Origin: Isoetes taiwanensis
Lineage: Eukaryota; Streptophyta; Lycopodiopsida; Isoetales; Isoetaceae
NCBI GenBank assembly: GCA_021234155.1
Contig: JAJEKV010000064.1
Coordinates: forward strand, 3,040,001-3,104,000
DNA length: 64,000 nucleotides
Direction of reading: 5' to 3'
Positions 11,540 to 22,332 of this stretch are shown here, piece after piece. A program made the position numbers and the translations under genes. The notes under the pieces were generated by a model. It made no database searches. It saw nothing but the letters and a program-made list of their open reading frames with translations, and was not told where the DNA came from. How positions within the stretch are numbered: position 1 is the first letter of the stretch; every line of letters begins with the position of its first letter.

Positions 11540-13144
11540 GAATTAATATGGCGCGAACAAAGCGGCATTTTCGGGTTCCTGCAGGACCCAAATTTCGCAG
11601 AGGCTATTGCAAGAGAGGATGCAAGAACGTAAGAAGAGAAAGAACGGTTTTTGGCATCCGTAGTGCCCCATGAAATTTTGACGGTTCTTTGAGGAATGGG
11701 TCTGGTGCATAGAGATAGGGAATATTCATCCACGGGTCCCGGACAAACCACCTCAAGGATCTTTTGCTTTTCTTTGGCAAGATAGGGGGGGAAAAATGAA
11801 TTCGGGTATCGTCATCGACATGGAGGTCTCGCCTGAGAACAAGGATGACTTCCTCATCGATGTTGAAGACACCGTAGATCACACTCTCGTCCGTTATAAA
11901 GTTCCACTTTCTAAGTACGAGCCATGTATGATGAACGCAAGTATAAAGGAAAGCCCACATTCTTGCTTTCTCGAAAGGATGGGCGCTAGACTCATATGAA
12001 AGTTTAGAGCCGGGCATCAAATCAAGAACCGATATCTTGGATGGCTACTATTTGTCAGTAAAGTGGATATTAGAACACAAACGTAAGCAGTCGAAAGCAC
12101 CGCTCACTGAGTATCGGGGCAAAAACCAACCTAAAGTATACGATACTAAGTGGCTTAAGTCTAGATACAAGAAAGGTGAGGCAAAGACACAAGCGCTAGG
12201 GGGGGGCGCCCATGGAGACCCGATACAGCAATAAAGAAGGCGAGGACACCGCTGACTATTCACCGTAAAAGCGCCACTAAACTTGTATTCGTGGAATGAA
12301 GAGAATATGAAGGTCGCTCGAGGTGAGTGCGTAAGAGGACCAGCCCGTCAAGAGGAACCCTCTAAGCCGCAGAGGAAAAGATTTAGGTGGTCCGTCCAAG
12401 AGGCTAAGCGGGACATCTTATCACAGAGCCCAAATAGTTCTGAGAGGGGAGTCCTTTATCCGCTTCTTCATCCAAGAACGGAGAGTAGCCGCAGATCGTG
12501 AAGTTCACTCCATCTGGTGGCGACGTCATTCGTGGAGAGCGCACATGAGTTGTCACGTAACGCCATAGCAAGCATCAAGCACGAGGGGAGAGAATCTACC
12601 CTCCGGAGGTGGGCTTGAGATTGAAGTCGATGTGTTCAAGATGCATAAAGCCCGGCAAATATGACTTGTAGGGTCATAAGTCCGAGCACTTGGACACTCT
12701 CTACTTAATCGTTTATCAGCCATCGGATGCACCCTCCCCGTGTTGATGTCGCGGCCGATTCGATCCACGTATTGAGCGAGCAATTAAGTGGAAGAAGGCG
12801 AGAGGACCCGCAAAATGCAGAATTTTGGATTGTAAATGGCAACCATAATGACCGCGGTTGCTCAACCGCTTGTCACACAAGCTTTGGCATGGCCTCCTAA
12901 AAGGAAGCACTTGGCAGAACTGATATTCTTTTTCTATGTCAAAAGGAAATGCAGGAGTCTGGCAGGAAATCTCACAAAGAATCGAAAGCACGTTCGTGTC
13001 AGCCAGGAGAATAATGACATAACAAAGAAGACTATACACGAAGAAGTATTCTTCGAAGAAATTCAGCAGCTTCGTAACCAGTGGGCATTCTACGGGAAGC
13101 CTAAGAAGGGCAAACGCGGGCACTCCGTCGGTGGAGCTTATTCT

Positions 13145-13444
13145 GTAAGTGCACTACCACCATTACTTCTGACAGTTCGTGCTATCCACTAGTTCGAAAT
13201 TGGGCGCCCGCCCAATTTCAGACTGTTGGCACTCTTTTCAAATTGGGGGGCGCCCAATTTCCCGGAACGGGTGCAAATTGGCTTCGCCCAATTTCGGAAC
13301 CGTTCAGGGAAATTGGGCGCCCGCCCAGTTTCACCTCAGTGTCGGATGATCTGAAATTGGGCGGGCGCCCAATTTGGGTCAGCTAGTGCAAGCAAATTAA
13401 GATGATGTGTATGCGCCTTATCTAGTGCCTTCTGTGTCATGCAG
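13145..13444 (+). repeat. Phase-0 intron of gene L copy 1 with five palindrome A copies
   Basis: The donor is TCT|GTAAGT and the acceptor is CATGCAG|GATTGG. Exact palindromes lie at 13197-13218 (CC centre) and 13354-13375 (GG centre). Near-exact copies lie near 13240, 13265 and 13310. The homologous intron in copy 2 is 32231-32934 and also carries the palindrome, but in an otherwise unrelated sequence. Confidence 0.8.
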
Positions 13445-15453
13445 GATTGGAAAGCTGTAGCGCTGCAAACGATTAAGAAGTCAACTATGCGTGACTACGA
13501 CTACTTTGTATATCTTGATGACGAGTCGTGGAATTTGTGCACCGAAGTTGCCCAGTTATTCTACGAAGACCGGTTGAAGGACGAGAAGGGAGAAAAAATT
13601 GAAGTGAAGGATAGGCTTAGACTTTTCACCAATAATTCCTGTCGCCCATTAAAGTCCATGCATCCTCTAGATCTGCAAAGGCTGCTGAAGGAGATCAAGG
13701 ATGGCACCACATTCCTGAAGGGAAGCAAGGATTATACTGGGAGACGTACCATGAAAGTCAGAGCCCTAGAGCTGAAGAAGATTGGAACAATGGAGCGGGC
13801 CCTTGTCAGATACATGAAGGAAGTGAAGAAACTTCCTTTTCAAGACATGGCTGCCTTGAGGCAAGCTCACCCCATATTCACAGAGAATCTGATGCTTATG
13901 TTCGCAAGTAGCATCAGTGGATGGGCAGAAGGACGCAAAGAGATGGAGAAGGAAAGCTTTCCGGAGTCCCTCTACAGCAAAGTAGACGAATATCTTCTTG
14001 GGCCAGTTGAGGAGGGTGGCAAACCTTTCAAGTGTTTCCACGTTAGTCCGGGAGGTTTGTGCGTGGACGTGGTAAACACCGCCCGCTTCATTGGATGCGA
14101 CTTCAGATATACAAAGAAATGGCCAAAGGAAGATTATGAAAAATTCCTTGACCAATTTCAAAGATGATGACGGACCAGCGGTTTTCTTGGATAGCTATAT
14201 TTATTACCCGGACCGCCTCAATGAGTGCCTATCCGCCATGAAGACAATAGGCGGTGGCGGCCGTGTTTGGGTTGGTTCCTACCAGACCCCCCGCCAGAAC
14301 CGCTTCTACCTCTAGAGTTGAGAGTTGCAATGTCTTGTCCTCGCTAATGTATGTTGCCGAGACGCAATGGCCACGCCTATCCGTACACAGAAATAAATAT
14401 TTGCTTTTGCGCCAATTCCGACCATCCAAAGCCATACGCTAAGTTTCCCAAGCATTTACGAGAAAAACGGGACATTGAAAAGAATTTGTCCGATCATGAG
14501 TGTGCGGCGGTATGCATTTTAAATTGGCCGCCCAATTTGGTTGTTGACTATCAATGTTTCTAACATTTGTTTTCCCCGTGCATCTTATTGGTCAGATCGT
14601 CCTTGGTGCGACAAAGGGTGCGGCCAGGTGGGGAGGAGTACTGCGTAAATCGGTTGGAAAGTAGGGCGTGCACCTATCTAGTATGAAGTTGATCTTTGGA
14701 AGGTTGCATCGTTCTCGACTTCTTTTCCGGTGGTGCTTTTAGCCGAAGCTGCGGTGCAGGCGAGGGCGATAAAACATTGTCTTTTTGAGACGGGCGAGAA
14801 GCTGGAAATTAAGCTTGTACGGATATTCGAGCAACTTCGATGTCATGTTAGGCGAGAAAAAATCAAGAGCTCGGGCACTACAAAAGATAAAAGAGGAAAA
14901 GAAGAAGGCCTCTACTTCCAAAATGTTCCTCGACCTCGACTTCCCCGCCTCCCGAGACACCTTGTCCGTTCTCCTCTACAACCATAAACGAAGTGCAATC
15001 AATTCTCGAGACAGGGACAAAGAGCGATTCAAGTAGAGCTCAAAGGGCAATGCCCTAGGCTCTCGGGATTTTGAACTATTTAGGAGAAGAAAAACAACAT
15101 CAACGCGGCGGGGGGGATTTGGTGAATACTCGGGACATGATTGAGGCGACCTCAAAGTTCGAGGAAGAGGTTGCTAGGGAGCCCGAGTCCATGTCGTTGT
15201 CATGGAAACACAGGGGAAGGGGACAATCGGGGATGGAGAGGATGTGGTCCCCAACACAATGAACAGTCAAGATGTAGAGGAAGAGGTGGCGAACACAGAA
15301 GACAATCAGGGTGCAGATGATGAGAATGAGGAACTGGGGCCCGAAGATTTTATGCAAAGAATGGAATTGATCAAAGAGGTAGCACAACAACCTCAGCCCC
15401 AGCATGAAGAACCCAGTAAGGATCATTCGGAAGATGTGCCTCCAGACGAATGA

Positions 15454-16424
15454 GCGATTTATGATTTGAAAATACGTGAAATATGTTATGAACAATTGTT
15501 CGTACTTCTTTTTCAGAAATGATAACGTTGCACTCATTTCCTTGTCTTAAATTTCTCTAGTTTACTTTGCTAACCAAATTGGGCGCCCGCCCAATTTGCT
15601 AACCAAATTGGGCGGGCGCCGAATTTGGTTAACCCTTAGAAACTATAACCTTAAATTTATTTGACTTGAGAGCTTCGCTATCCTCGGCTACAAATTGGGC
15701 GGGCGCCCAATTTACTGGCAGAGTAAACGCCATCAAACATGAAGTGAAGTGGAGTGCAGAAACAGTGGAGATCAAAGAGCGACCCTCGGGGAATTACTCG
15801 TGCACGTTACATTATATAATATTGACTATGCTTATTACATCCTTACAACATTATTATATCCTTGTCGTACATTAACATATCCCGAGTGTACAAAGAGTCA
15901 CTCGTCGTCAACGCCTGCCAAGCCGATGCCATTCAGCTCAAAGATCTGGCGATCGGGGAAGCCAATACTGGTGGACCACAATACGAAAGTGAGCTTCCTA
16001 CAAGCACTCGCAGTCCATCCGCTTTGGATTTGGAGCCATGGATCAAGACTAACACCAGGTCATATAGCAGCGGCAAATATCGTTGTAACTCAAGTAGCAC
16101 TTGAAGGATCGGATGTTCTCCGGGACGATCCAGGCAAGGAAGCCATGAGAGATGAATCAAATGGAGCCGCTTTTATAGTAGTGAGAAATTATTGATGTCA
16201 ATTATTGGACATACATTCTAGCGCCCACGGTAACCAGTATAAGGTATGCGCATGCGACCCGAAATTGGGCGGCCGCCCAAAGGCGTGCCATTCACTATCG
16301 CATTCAAGGGGAACCATTCTAGTTGCAAAGTGGGCGGGCCCAATTTCCACGGGACATGTTGGACAAGTTGCACATATAGAAGACAAGTTGTACTAATACT
16401 TTATCTCATAGATGATTCTGGTCG
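15454..16424. other. Palindrome-bearing region between gene L and the V pair
   Basis: It has exact palindrome A copies at 15576-15597 and 15692-15713, a one-mismatch copy at 15605-15626, and degenerate copies near 16262 and 16330. An open frame of 148 codons (15749-16195, plus) is not conserved in element 2, and I do not recognise it. Confidence 0.5.
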
Positions 16425-16701
16425 ATTACAACAAGATGACAAGCGTTCATTTAGGGGACTCTTCGAGTCATTTTCACCGTGCACCCCAAATGATCTTCTC
16501 TATCATGTACATTTGATGCTCTCTCTATTCCATATCGGATGGATGATAACGTCGAAGGGATCGGGATAATGGCGAGGATTTAGAGCTTAATCGTGGTCAT
16601 CCAGTTTTTCCATGGGTATCTCTCGCCGCGGCCTTCGCTTGAAGTTTTCTCGATTCATCTTGCGGTGATGGAATCACGTTCGGGACCGAATGAGACCACA
16701 T
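16425..16701 (-). pseudogene. Gene V2 copy 1: small element gene, frameshifted
   Basis: It starts with an ATG at 16701 (MWSHSVPNVIPS). After one frameshift it reads MTTIKL, then NPRHYPDPFDVIIHPIWNRE, matching V2 of element 2 at 29540-29808. It is transcribed away from V1 (16901-17129) across a shared spacer of about 200 bp. V1 and V2 resemble each other at their C-termini. No known family was recognised. Confidence 0.6.
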
Positions 16702-16900
16702 GGCTAGACGAAGGCCAAATTTGATGGTCAAAATTGGTTTGAGATATATTTATACCCACCATGATTATTGAAGGTATTATTGCGCGAAAGATTATTGGAT
16801 GTACACCGTATATACAACCAATAATGCTGCTACAGTAGTCATCAATAATTCCTTGGCTATTAATATAGCTGCATTCGACGGCACAGCACATTCCGCTGCC

Positions 16901-17129
16901 ATGTCTCGCCATGTTCAGAGGCCCCATGTTGACACCCTTACTTGCCTTATGACCTATGACGATCTTTATGCCTGCGAGTTGAAAGGGATCTCTCGCCCCC
17001 TCGGGCCGTATGGTATAGCTCTTGGTCGAAAGAAAGACTCCCTACGAGTATCATGTTACTATCCATATTGTGTGGGTTCCGAGCGAGGCTTTTGAGATTA
17101 ATAGAATCACCAATAATTACAATCTATGA
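16901..17129 (+). pseudogene. Gene V1 copy 1: small element gene, frameshifted
   Basis: It begins MSRHVQRPHVDTL. After frame changes it ends YEYHVTIHIVWVPSEAFEI and then NRITNNYNL before TGA at 17127-17129. That tail is nearly the same as V1 of element 2 (EYHVTIHIVWVPERDAYEID then KITNNYNL). The product would be about 85 residues. The family is unknown. The motif IHxxWxxExxxYxIxKI is shared with V2. Confidence 0.65.
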
Positions 17130-17637
17130 CTCATGTATTTCATAACTTTATATGATATGATGATGTAACTGTGTTGTGCATGATTCAGTTGTTATGTTTC
17201 AGTTCTTATCTTCGGTTCTGATCTACGTTTTCTCGTTTTCCTTTTGCCTGCAAGAAGGAAAGTGGGCGGGCGCCCAATTTTCCCGGCAAAGCGAAGCCTT
17301 CATGAAACTACCTTCAAGCCATCTGAAGGGCAAAGTCGTGGGCACCCGGTTTACGGGGAGACTATTCGAAGGAAAGCTGGCGGCCCAATTTCCTCTGGAA
17401 GAAAAGTGGGCGGGCGCCCAATTTCCTCAGGAGGCCTCGATGAAACAAGATATTACTATTCAGAAATTGCACGTCATTGGGCTGTTCTCAATGTAGACAA
17501 AAACATTATATTCATATAGGAATGGAGTACATGGATGGATTACGTAGATAATAATATCAACTAAACAACATGCCTCGAAAGAGATAGTTGAACAGAAAGA
17601 TAATAGATAATAATAGATAATATTAAACATGGACGTT
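17130..17637. other. Non-coding tail of element 1 with palindrome A
   Basis: It has two near-exact palindromes near 17260-17281 and 17404-17426 (AAAGTGGGCG arm), about 143 bp apart within a loosely repeated segment. No gene was recognised. Confidence 0.5.
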
Positions 17638-18460
17638 TCAGTCAATATCCAATTAGATCCCCCAGTTGGAACTCTGTATGGCTTGTCGGCTGGGTAAAAG
17701 CATGTTAGGGTGTACCACTTTTGGAACCTGCAAAAGTACATACACTAGGTACTTCAGAACTGGGTACTTTCTCATTTTTCTTTTCATTAAAACTAATACA
17801 AAAATCCAAAATAAAAGTCAAGGACATGGTAATATTCAAAGTTAGGATAAAAATAATGCTATCGGAGATCAATATATATATAAAAAGTTCTAAAACATAC
17901 TTTATATTGAGATATTATACAGGTACCCAGTACCCAGTCCTGGCTACCTTTTTAGGTACCTTTTTTGTCACTAAATAATACTTTTTAAGGGACACCCTAA
18001 CATGCTTTTACCCGGCTATACAGATCCAGCCAGTCATCCAATTCTCCCATCGGATAGGGAGTGCTGAGGATGAGTTTCGTTACCAAAGCCACACGCTGCC
18101 TCTTTTTCTTCTTGTAAAACTTCTTAAACAACGACCGGAAAGTGTTGTGCAGCCAAACATCCTCCATTTTCAGCAACCTCTTGAGCTTACGCCCAGAATA
18201 TGGCGTTTCAAGGAAATCAAAAGCGACCTTTCCAGCTCTACCTGGCCGAGGTGATCCGGCTCATCGCCATCCTTCATCAACTCTCCACCGGCGAAGGAGC
18301 TTCCCGAAGTTGGCTTCTCATTTCTTACATTGCCATTTTGGTTTATCTCGTTCGCACCTCAACACGAAGTCGACCAAGCATGAGCTAATATTGGCTCTGC
18401 GTGATATGGCAATCGCATTTCGCCATTGTGAATCCATCGGCCGCTACTGGTTCGGACCAT
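17638..18460 (-). pseudogene. Gene S copy 1: broken and split by a MITE
   Basis: Reading minus from the ATG at 18460, it aligns with the open gene S of element 2. The aligned blocks include GGATTCACAATG at the start, then KMEDVWLHNTFRSLFKKFYK, KKKRQRVALVTKLIL and ELDDWLDLYS. A 322-bp insertion (17692-18013) interrupts it. It resumes with about 55 bases that align to the end of gene S and stops at 17638-17640. Frameshifts also occur near 18.2 kb. The function is unknown. The basic, helical segment could bind nucleic acid, but that is only inference. Confidence 0.75.
17692..18013. mobile_element. MITE with 22-bp-class TIRs inside gene S copy 1
   Basis: The left end GGGTAAAAGCATGTTAGGGT pairs with the right end ACCCTAACATGCTTTTACCC. 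It is flanked by GGCT at 17688-17691 and 18014-18017. Comparison with intact gene S (28.57 kb) shows the uninterrupted site, so the limits and the 4-bp duplication are supported by an empty site. The interior is AT-rich and non-coding. A related end is at 22195-22216. I cannot assign a superfamily. Confidence 0.85.
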
Positions 18461-18705
18461 TCCGACCGGTAACGACTATGAATCTACACTATGCAGATTT
18501 GCGAATCACGCCGCGTGGCGTAGACCACGCCTACGTAGCTTTGGGCGAGACACAAACTCGGTTGGCACTTTTTTGGCTTAATAGATACAAGGCCTGCCAT
18601 CTCACCTACCTGCACACATTTCGAAATTTTGCATCATTCTACTAAATAAAACCCTTATATTCTAAAAAATCGGGTCCATTTGGGAGTCATATGGACTCAG
18701 CCAAA

Positions 18706-18734
18706 GTCCACAATTAATGAAATTATGCTTTTAT
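18706..18734 (-). repeat. Element 1 right terminal inverted repeat
   Basis: From inside out it reads GTCCACAATTAATG, then AAATTATGCTTTTAT. Subterminal sequence ATGGACTCAGCC just inside matches the left subterminal part of element 2 (GGACTTTCCCTGAGTCCAT) in reverse. Confidence 0.75.
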
Positions 18735-19110
18735 GCACTAAAAAATTTACGAATACATTCCAAACACCTCTAAGGATCTTACTTAACAACGTAATAGCAA
18801 CTTAGGTTACATTCTGCCCTATCTGCCAATCATACAGCGCCACGTGCCATAGTTTCTCTTCCTGAATTCCTCCCCAACTCAACAGCGACAGTGCAAAAAT
18901 GACGGCTCAACAGCGGGGGCTCAGAGCGAAGGATTTACATCACATTCTGGCTGATTTACATCTTATTCTAGAGCATTTTCCTGACATTCAGCCCTTTTAC
19001 CCCTCATTCCGATATTTTTACCTGTGATTCTGAAGCTTTTACCCCTGTTTTACCTTTGATTCCGGAATTCTTGCTGCCCACAGAATGCAACCTAAGTTGC
19101 TATCACGTTT
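18735..19110. other. Intergenic, no gene recognised
   Basis: AT-rich sequence between element 1 and the inverted repeat upstream of the serine-rich gene. Nothing was recognised. Confidence 0.45.
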
Positions 19111-19210
19111 CAAGAATGTTTTGCCCAGATTCTGGGCATGTCAAATGCCTCTGCATTGCCGCGCGTCGGCATTTTCCATGCCCAGAATCTGGGCAAAACA
19201 AACATTCTTG
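19111..19210. repeat. 100-bp nested inverted repeat (cruciform-prone)
   Basis: The arm CAAGAATGTTTTGCCCAG... (19111-19140) is mirrored at 19178-19210, with one 4-base insertion. Each arm is itself a hairpin (TGCCCAG ATT CTGGGCA). The loop holds a further inverted pair, AAATGCC / GGCATTT. It lies about 600 bp upstream of the serine-rich gene transcript. Confidence 0.75.
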
Positions 19211-19649
19211 TATACAACATGGAAGATGGGTCGCCGGAATCAACCTGGTGCTGCCATGTGGCAGTCCCCTACACTCCGGAATGGAAAGAGGGGCTGCCAT
19301 TCCGCTCAGCCGGTGAAGATCAAGATCAAGCCGGTGCAATCAGGAACAAGAATCGGTAAAAAAAACGCAGCTCCCATCTTCCATGTTTGGGGCGGGGAAA
19401 TCGGTCCCCCCCTTCCGCCAGTTGGGGGGACTCGCTCCCGGTTTGTCGCGCCGGTCAGAGGCTCCCCGCCCATCGCGGAAGGGGGTCCCGATTTCCTTCC
19501 CCCCATACGTAAATTTTTTTACAATGGCAAAACGTTAATCCAAGATGTGTTGGCATTAATAGGAAAGGTTTTATAATTTGCGGCGGTGGCGTGGTTGTTA
19601 ATGCATGTGGATAAGAAGATGCTCCACCTTACACACCTAACCTAAACAC

Positions 19650-20280
19650 GTGGAAAAAAAAAAAAAACTTCCGCTCCTCAAATTGGGGGTGGCAACCAGC
19701 CCAGCAAACAAAAGCGCGACACGATAGCCCTTCCTTTCTTGCCCTCTTCTTCTGCTTTTTGCTCCGCTCCGGCAACAGACCTCCCTCCTCCGGCGCCTCC
19801 TTTCTCTACTTAGGTAAGCTCCCTTTTTCTTCTTTTTAAAAGCTCTGACATGCATTTCGCCAGCTGCTTTCTTTCTTTCCTCACAGCCTTTTCCTTGGAT
19901 ATTTTCTGTCTCTGTTTCTTGCTTTTGCTTACTTATTCCTGGCTGTCTTTGTTCCGTTTTTCTGTCTCGTAACGATTCTGCATGTTTTAAGCAGCTTCTT
20001 CGTGTAGAAATCGACTGTTATTCATTCATTGCCTGGTTATTGTGTAATGTATTGTTTTATTCTTGAAGATTCTTACGGCAACATATACTAGCTTTGAGTT
20101 TTTACTCAGCGGTTTGATTGTCTCACAGCATTGAGAAAGATAAAAACATAAAAGCTCATTTCAAGGCATTGTGAAGGAGAGTGATTTCAAGCTTCCAAGG
20201 TATGCATATCTAAAACATGAAAAATTCCTAGCTTATTAGCATCAGCCTATCATTTTGCTAAGATTTGCGACATGTTTCAG
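19650..20280 (+). other. Probable 5' leader and introns of the serine-rich gene
   Basis: Pyrimidine-rich leader sequence around 19.73-19.81 kb is followed by the donor CTTAG|GTAAGC near 19813. A second possible leader exon ends CCAAG|GTATGC near 20200. The acceptor ATGTTTCAG ends at 20280. The pattern (CT-rich leader, intron in the 5' untranslated region) is common in plant genes. The limits are approximate. Confidence 0.5.
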
Positions 20281-20892
20281 GTGTCAGGGACATCATATTG
20301 CAAGAACTCTGGTCTTTTAGATCCTGTAAGCCAGGCGGACATGCGCCTCTCAAGCATACCAGCAAAGATGGCAAAGAAAGAAAGCGGCTTTCCAAGTTGC
20401 ACATCGTCATACATGGGATCTACATCAAGCATGAAGTTGTCATGTTTATGTTCTCCTACAAATCATGCTGGTTCTTTTCGGTGTCGTCTGCATAGAACCA
20501 ATCCAACATCTAGAGAGCAAAATGAGAGCAATGAAAGGCATCTCTCTCATAGTATGAGCATGCCAATGCTAGAGCGAGGCGAACAAAACAACACAAGTTC
20601 AAGAAGATCTTGTGGAGGTGAAGAAAGCACTACATTTTCAACTAATCCAAGAAAATCTCCTACATCACAAAATGGTGAAGAAAGCAGCAGCCCAAAGAAT
20701 GGCGGTATTTACTCTCCTATTCCAAAAACTGGCAGTGCAAGATATGGTGGCATGTCAAGGTCATCTTCTGAACTTAGTCTTTCGAGGCCATCTTCAGAGT
20801 CCGGTCTGAAACATAGTCCGGAAGCCAAGCCGAGTAGGCTCAGGCACATGGTCACTGCCCTCGAGCAAGGCCTTATGACTGTGGATAAATAA
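20272..20892 (+). CDS. Plant serine-rich protein (CLCSPT/GSFRC family)
   Basis: The 206-codon open frame contains SCLCSPTNHAGSFRCRLHR at about residues 60-78, the hallmark of a small plant-specific family annotated as serine-rich protein-like. The rest is rich in Ser, Pro and Asn, with a repeated S-SS-P pattern, and the end is SRLRHMVTALEQGLMTVDK. The biochemical role of the family is not known to me. The start is uncertain: the ATG at 20272 lies inside a good splice acceptor (ATGTTTCAG). If that acceptor is used, translation would begin at the in-frame ATG at 20341 (MRLSSIPAKMAKK), giving 183 residues. An upstream in-frame stop supports one of these two. This is the clearest intact host gene in the window. 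Confidence 0.8.
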   Translation: MFQVSGTSYCKNSGLLDPVSQADMRLSSIPAKMAKKESGFPSCTSSYMGSTSSMKLSCLCSPTNHAGSFRCRLHRTNPTSREQNESNERHLSHSMSMPMLERGEQNNTSSRRSCGGEESTTFSTNPRKSPTSQNGEESSSPKNGGIYSPIPKTGSARYGGMSRSSSELSLSRPSSESGLKHSPEAKPSRLRHMVTALEQGLMTVDK

Positions 20893-22070
20893 TGTTTGGT
20901 ACTTTAAAGTGGTATATATTCGGATTTTCGATGTCCCCGTGTGGGGTATTATATGGGGTGCTATATGGCTTGTAGCAGGCATCTCCATCATAATTGCTTA
21001 GTTAGAAAATGTGAGCTTGACGTTCTCGCGCTTGATCCAATTGTGTACTATGATAAAATTTTGTGTAATATGCTATATCAGTTTATAGCAATTGGTATTT
21101 ACTTGGGTACGGACATTTCATCACTTTTGTTTTGTGTGGAGGCCTAAGCATTTATTTTGTGTGGATGCCTAAGCATCTTGAAGCACTACATAAAATAGAG
21201 TAAAGCTACATATATTTTTTTTGGAATAACTTAGGGGGAGATTCTACTACGGAAGTTCTTGGTGTGGCAGTTTACATCCACAAATCAGGAAGAGCCATCT
21301 TGCAAAATGCGAAAGGAGCTCAGATTCCATTAGTGACAACTAAAAGCGACAATTTAGGTTGGGCATTAGGCTCGGTTTAGTGTATAATTGCCAAAAATGA
21401 TGCTCTAACTACCGAGAGACGAGGGCTATTGATGCTCTAACTACCGAGAGATGAGGGCTAGGAGTTGGAAGTTCTAACATTAATGGCAAAGTTTAAGTTA
21501 ATCGCCTTCCATTGTCTGAAATCTCACCCTTAATTTTAAAAACCTTAAAGCAGAAAAGGTGGGGTTCACGAAGAATTGCCCTTTGGTGCCACGAGAGAGT
21601 GTTTGCATGGTTTTTATTTTGTCATGTCATTTTATGTTGGTTTTTTTTTTGTTTATATCGAGCCTTTTAAATCGTACAAACATAGGGATCTGTTTTCATA
21701 GTCTAGAAGCCTCTGGACTCACAAGTTATGAAGGTTAATCCATACGCTGAAGAGAGAGTACACTTTATAGTAATTGAACAATTCTACTGGACTTTTTTGT
21801 GCTGCTCTAAGATGCGTTGTCGACGGCATTGACGAGGCCGTTATAGAGGTCAATGTTGCTCATCAGCTCGACGAGCATGGTCCATTTGAGCTTGTAGTTC
21901 ATGTGTCTTTCGTGGGTCTGTGGGCGATCGACATCCTTCCTTGTGTGTTTGTGGAGTGGACCTACATGCTTTGCTCTGTCGAGTAGACTTTGTATTGTTC
22001 TTGTGCCTTTCCAAGATGACCTACACGTAGTAGTCCATTAGAAACAAGGAACCGAATATAATAGAATAGG
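20893..22070. other. 3' region of serine-rich gene, then intergenic
   Basis: AT-rich sequence with no gene recognised. A 31-bp direct repeat (GATGCTCTAACTACCGAGAG start) occurs twice at about 21399-21460. A 70-codon open frame near 21.8 kb has no recognised motif. Confidence 0.45.
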
Positions 22071-22130
22071 CTTTTATCGTCTACGAAGACCAATCGGCCT
22101 ATGGGACCTAAAAAACAGAGCGCAACTGAC
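22071..22130 (+). pseudogene. Short fragment of gene T
   Basis: About 40 bases match 37782-37823 of gene T copy 2 with only a few changes (CTTTTATCGTC..CG.AGACCAATCGG..TATGGGACC). Nothing else of the gene is evident nearby, so this is a stray fragment of another element copy. Confidence 0.6.
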
Positions 22131-22194
22131 TTATTATTGCCCCAGTTAAAAAGACCTGCGTCAAAAGGTTTTCGAGAGAAAAACTATGGTAGTA

Positions 22195-22216
22195 GGGTAA
22201 AAGCATGCTAGGGTGT
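22195..22216 (+). repeat. Single MITE end related to 17692-18013
   Basis: GGGTAAAAGCATGCTAGGGT differs from the MITE terminus at one base. I did not find its partner end, so this is a partial or diverged copy. It lies about 65 bp from the gene T fragment. Confidence 0.6.
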
Positions 22217-22332
22217 CATACATTAGTTCTACATTCATATACTATTTTCCACTAGAAAACCGGTTTTTTACGTAATTTTGAATGTAATGTATGGTAGAAG
22301 GCCACATAATTGTCGTATATATTTAAAAAAGG

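Larger units (their letters stand above)
10780..15453 (+). pseudogene. Gene L copy 1: large accessory gene of element 1, broken
   Basis: I do not recognise the family. A candidate first exon (10780-10811, MASRPTTGRQR) ends at GTAAGC. The next acceptor is at 11538-11539, but the join runs into a stop, so the model is damaged. Conserved blocks shared with copy 2 are QPKVYDTKWLKSRY (near 12.13 kb), ENNDITKKTIHEEVFFEEIQ and RNQWAFYGKPKKGKRG (about 13.0-13.11 kb), and NECLSAMKTIGGG (near 14.22 kb). The intron 13145-13444 joins two exons in phase (AYS then DWKAV). The longest clean exon is 13445-14167. The tail is acidic and ends EDVPPDE. All introns carry palindrome A. Its divergent position beside gene T, preserved in element 2, suggests a helper role. 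Confidence 0.6.
3408..18734. mobile_element. Element 1: large TIR transposon with DUF7869-type gene
   Basis: The limits are a 27-bp terminal sequence at 3408-3434 and its inverted counterpart at 18706-18734. Inside, from left to right, are gene T (minus), a palindrome-rich spacer, gene L (plus), small genes V2 (minus) and V1 (plus), and gene S (minus). The same order occurs, inverted, in element 2. The central spacer (about 7.3-10.8 kb) carries extra inserted DNA. All genes are damaged here, so this copy is not autonomous. Two superimposed copies with the same gene order and the same ends make the limits much safer than either copy alone. I could not find a target site duplication, so the outermost few bases are uncertain. 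Confidence 0.75.
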
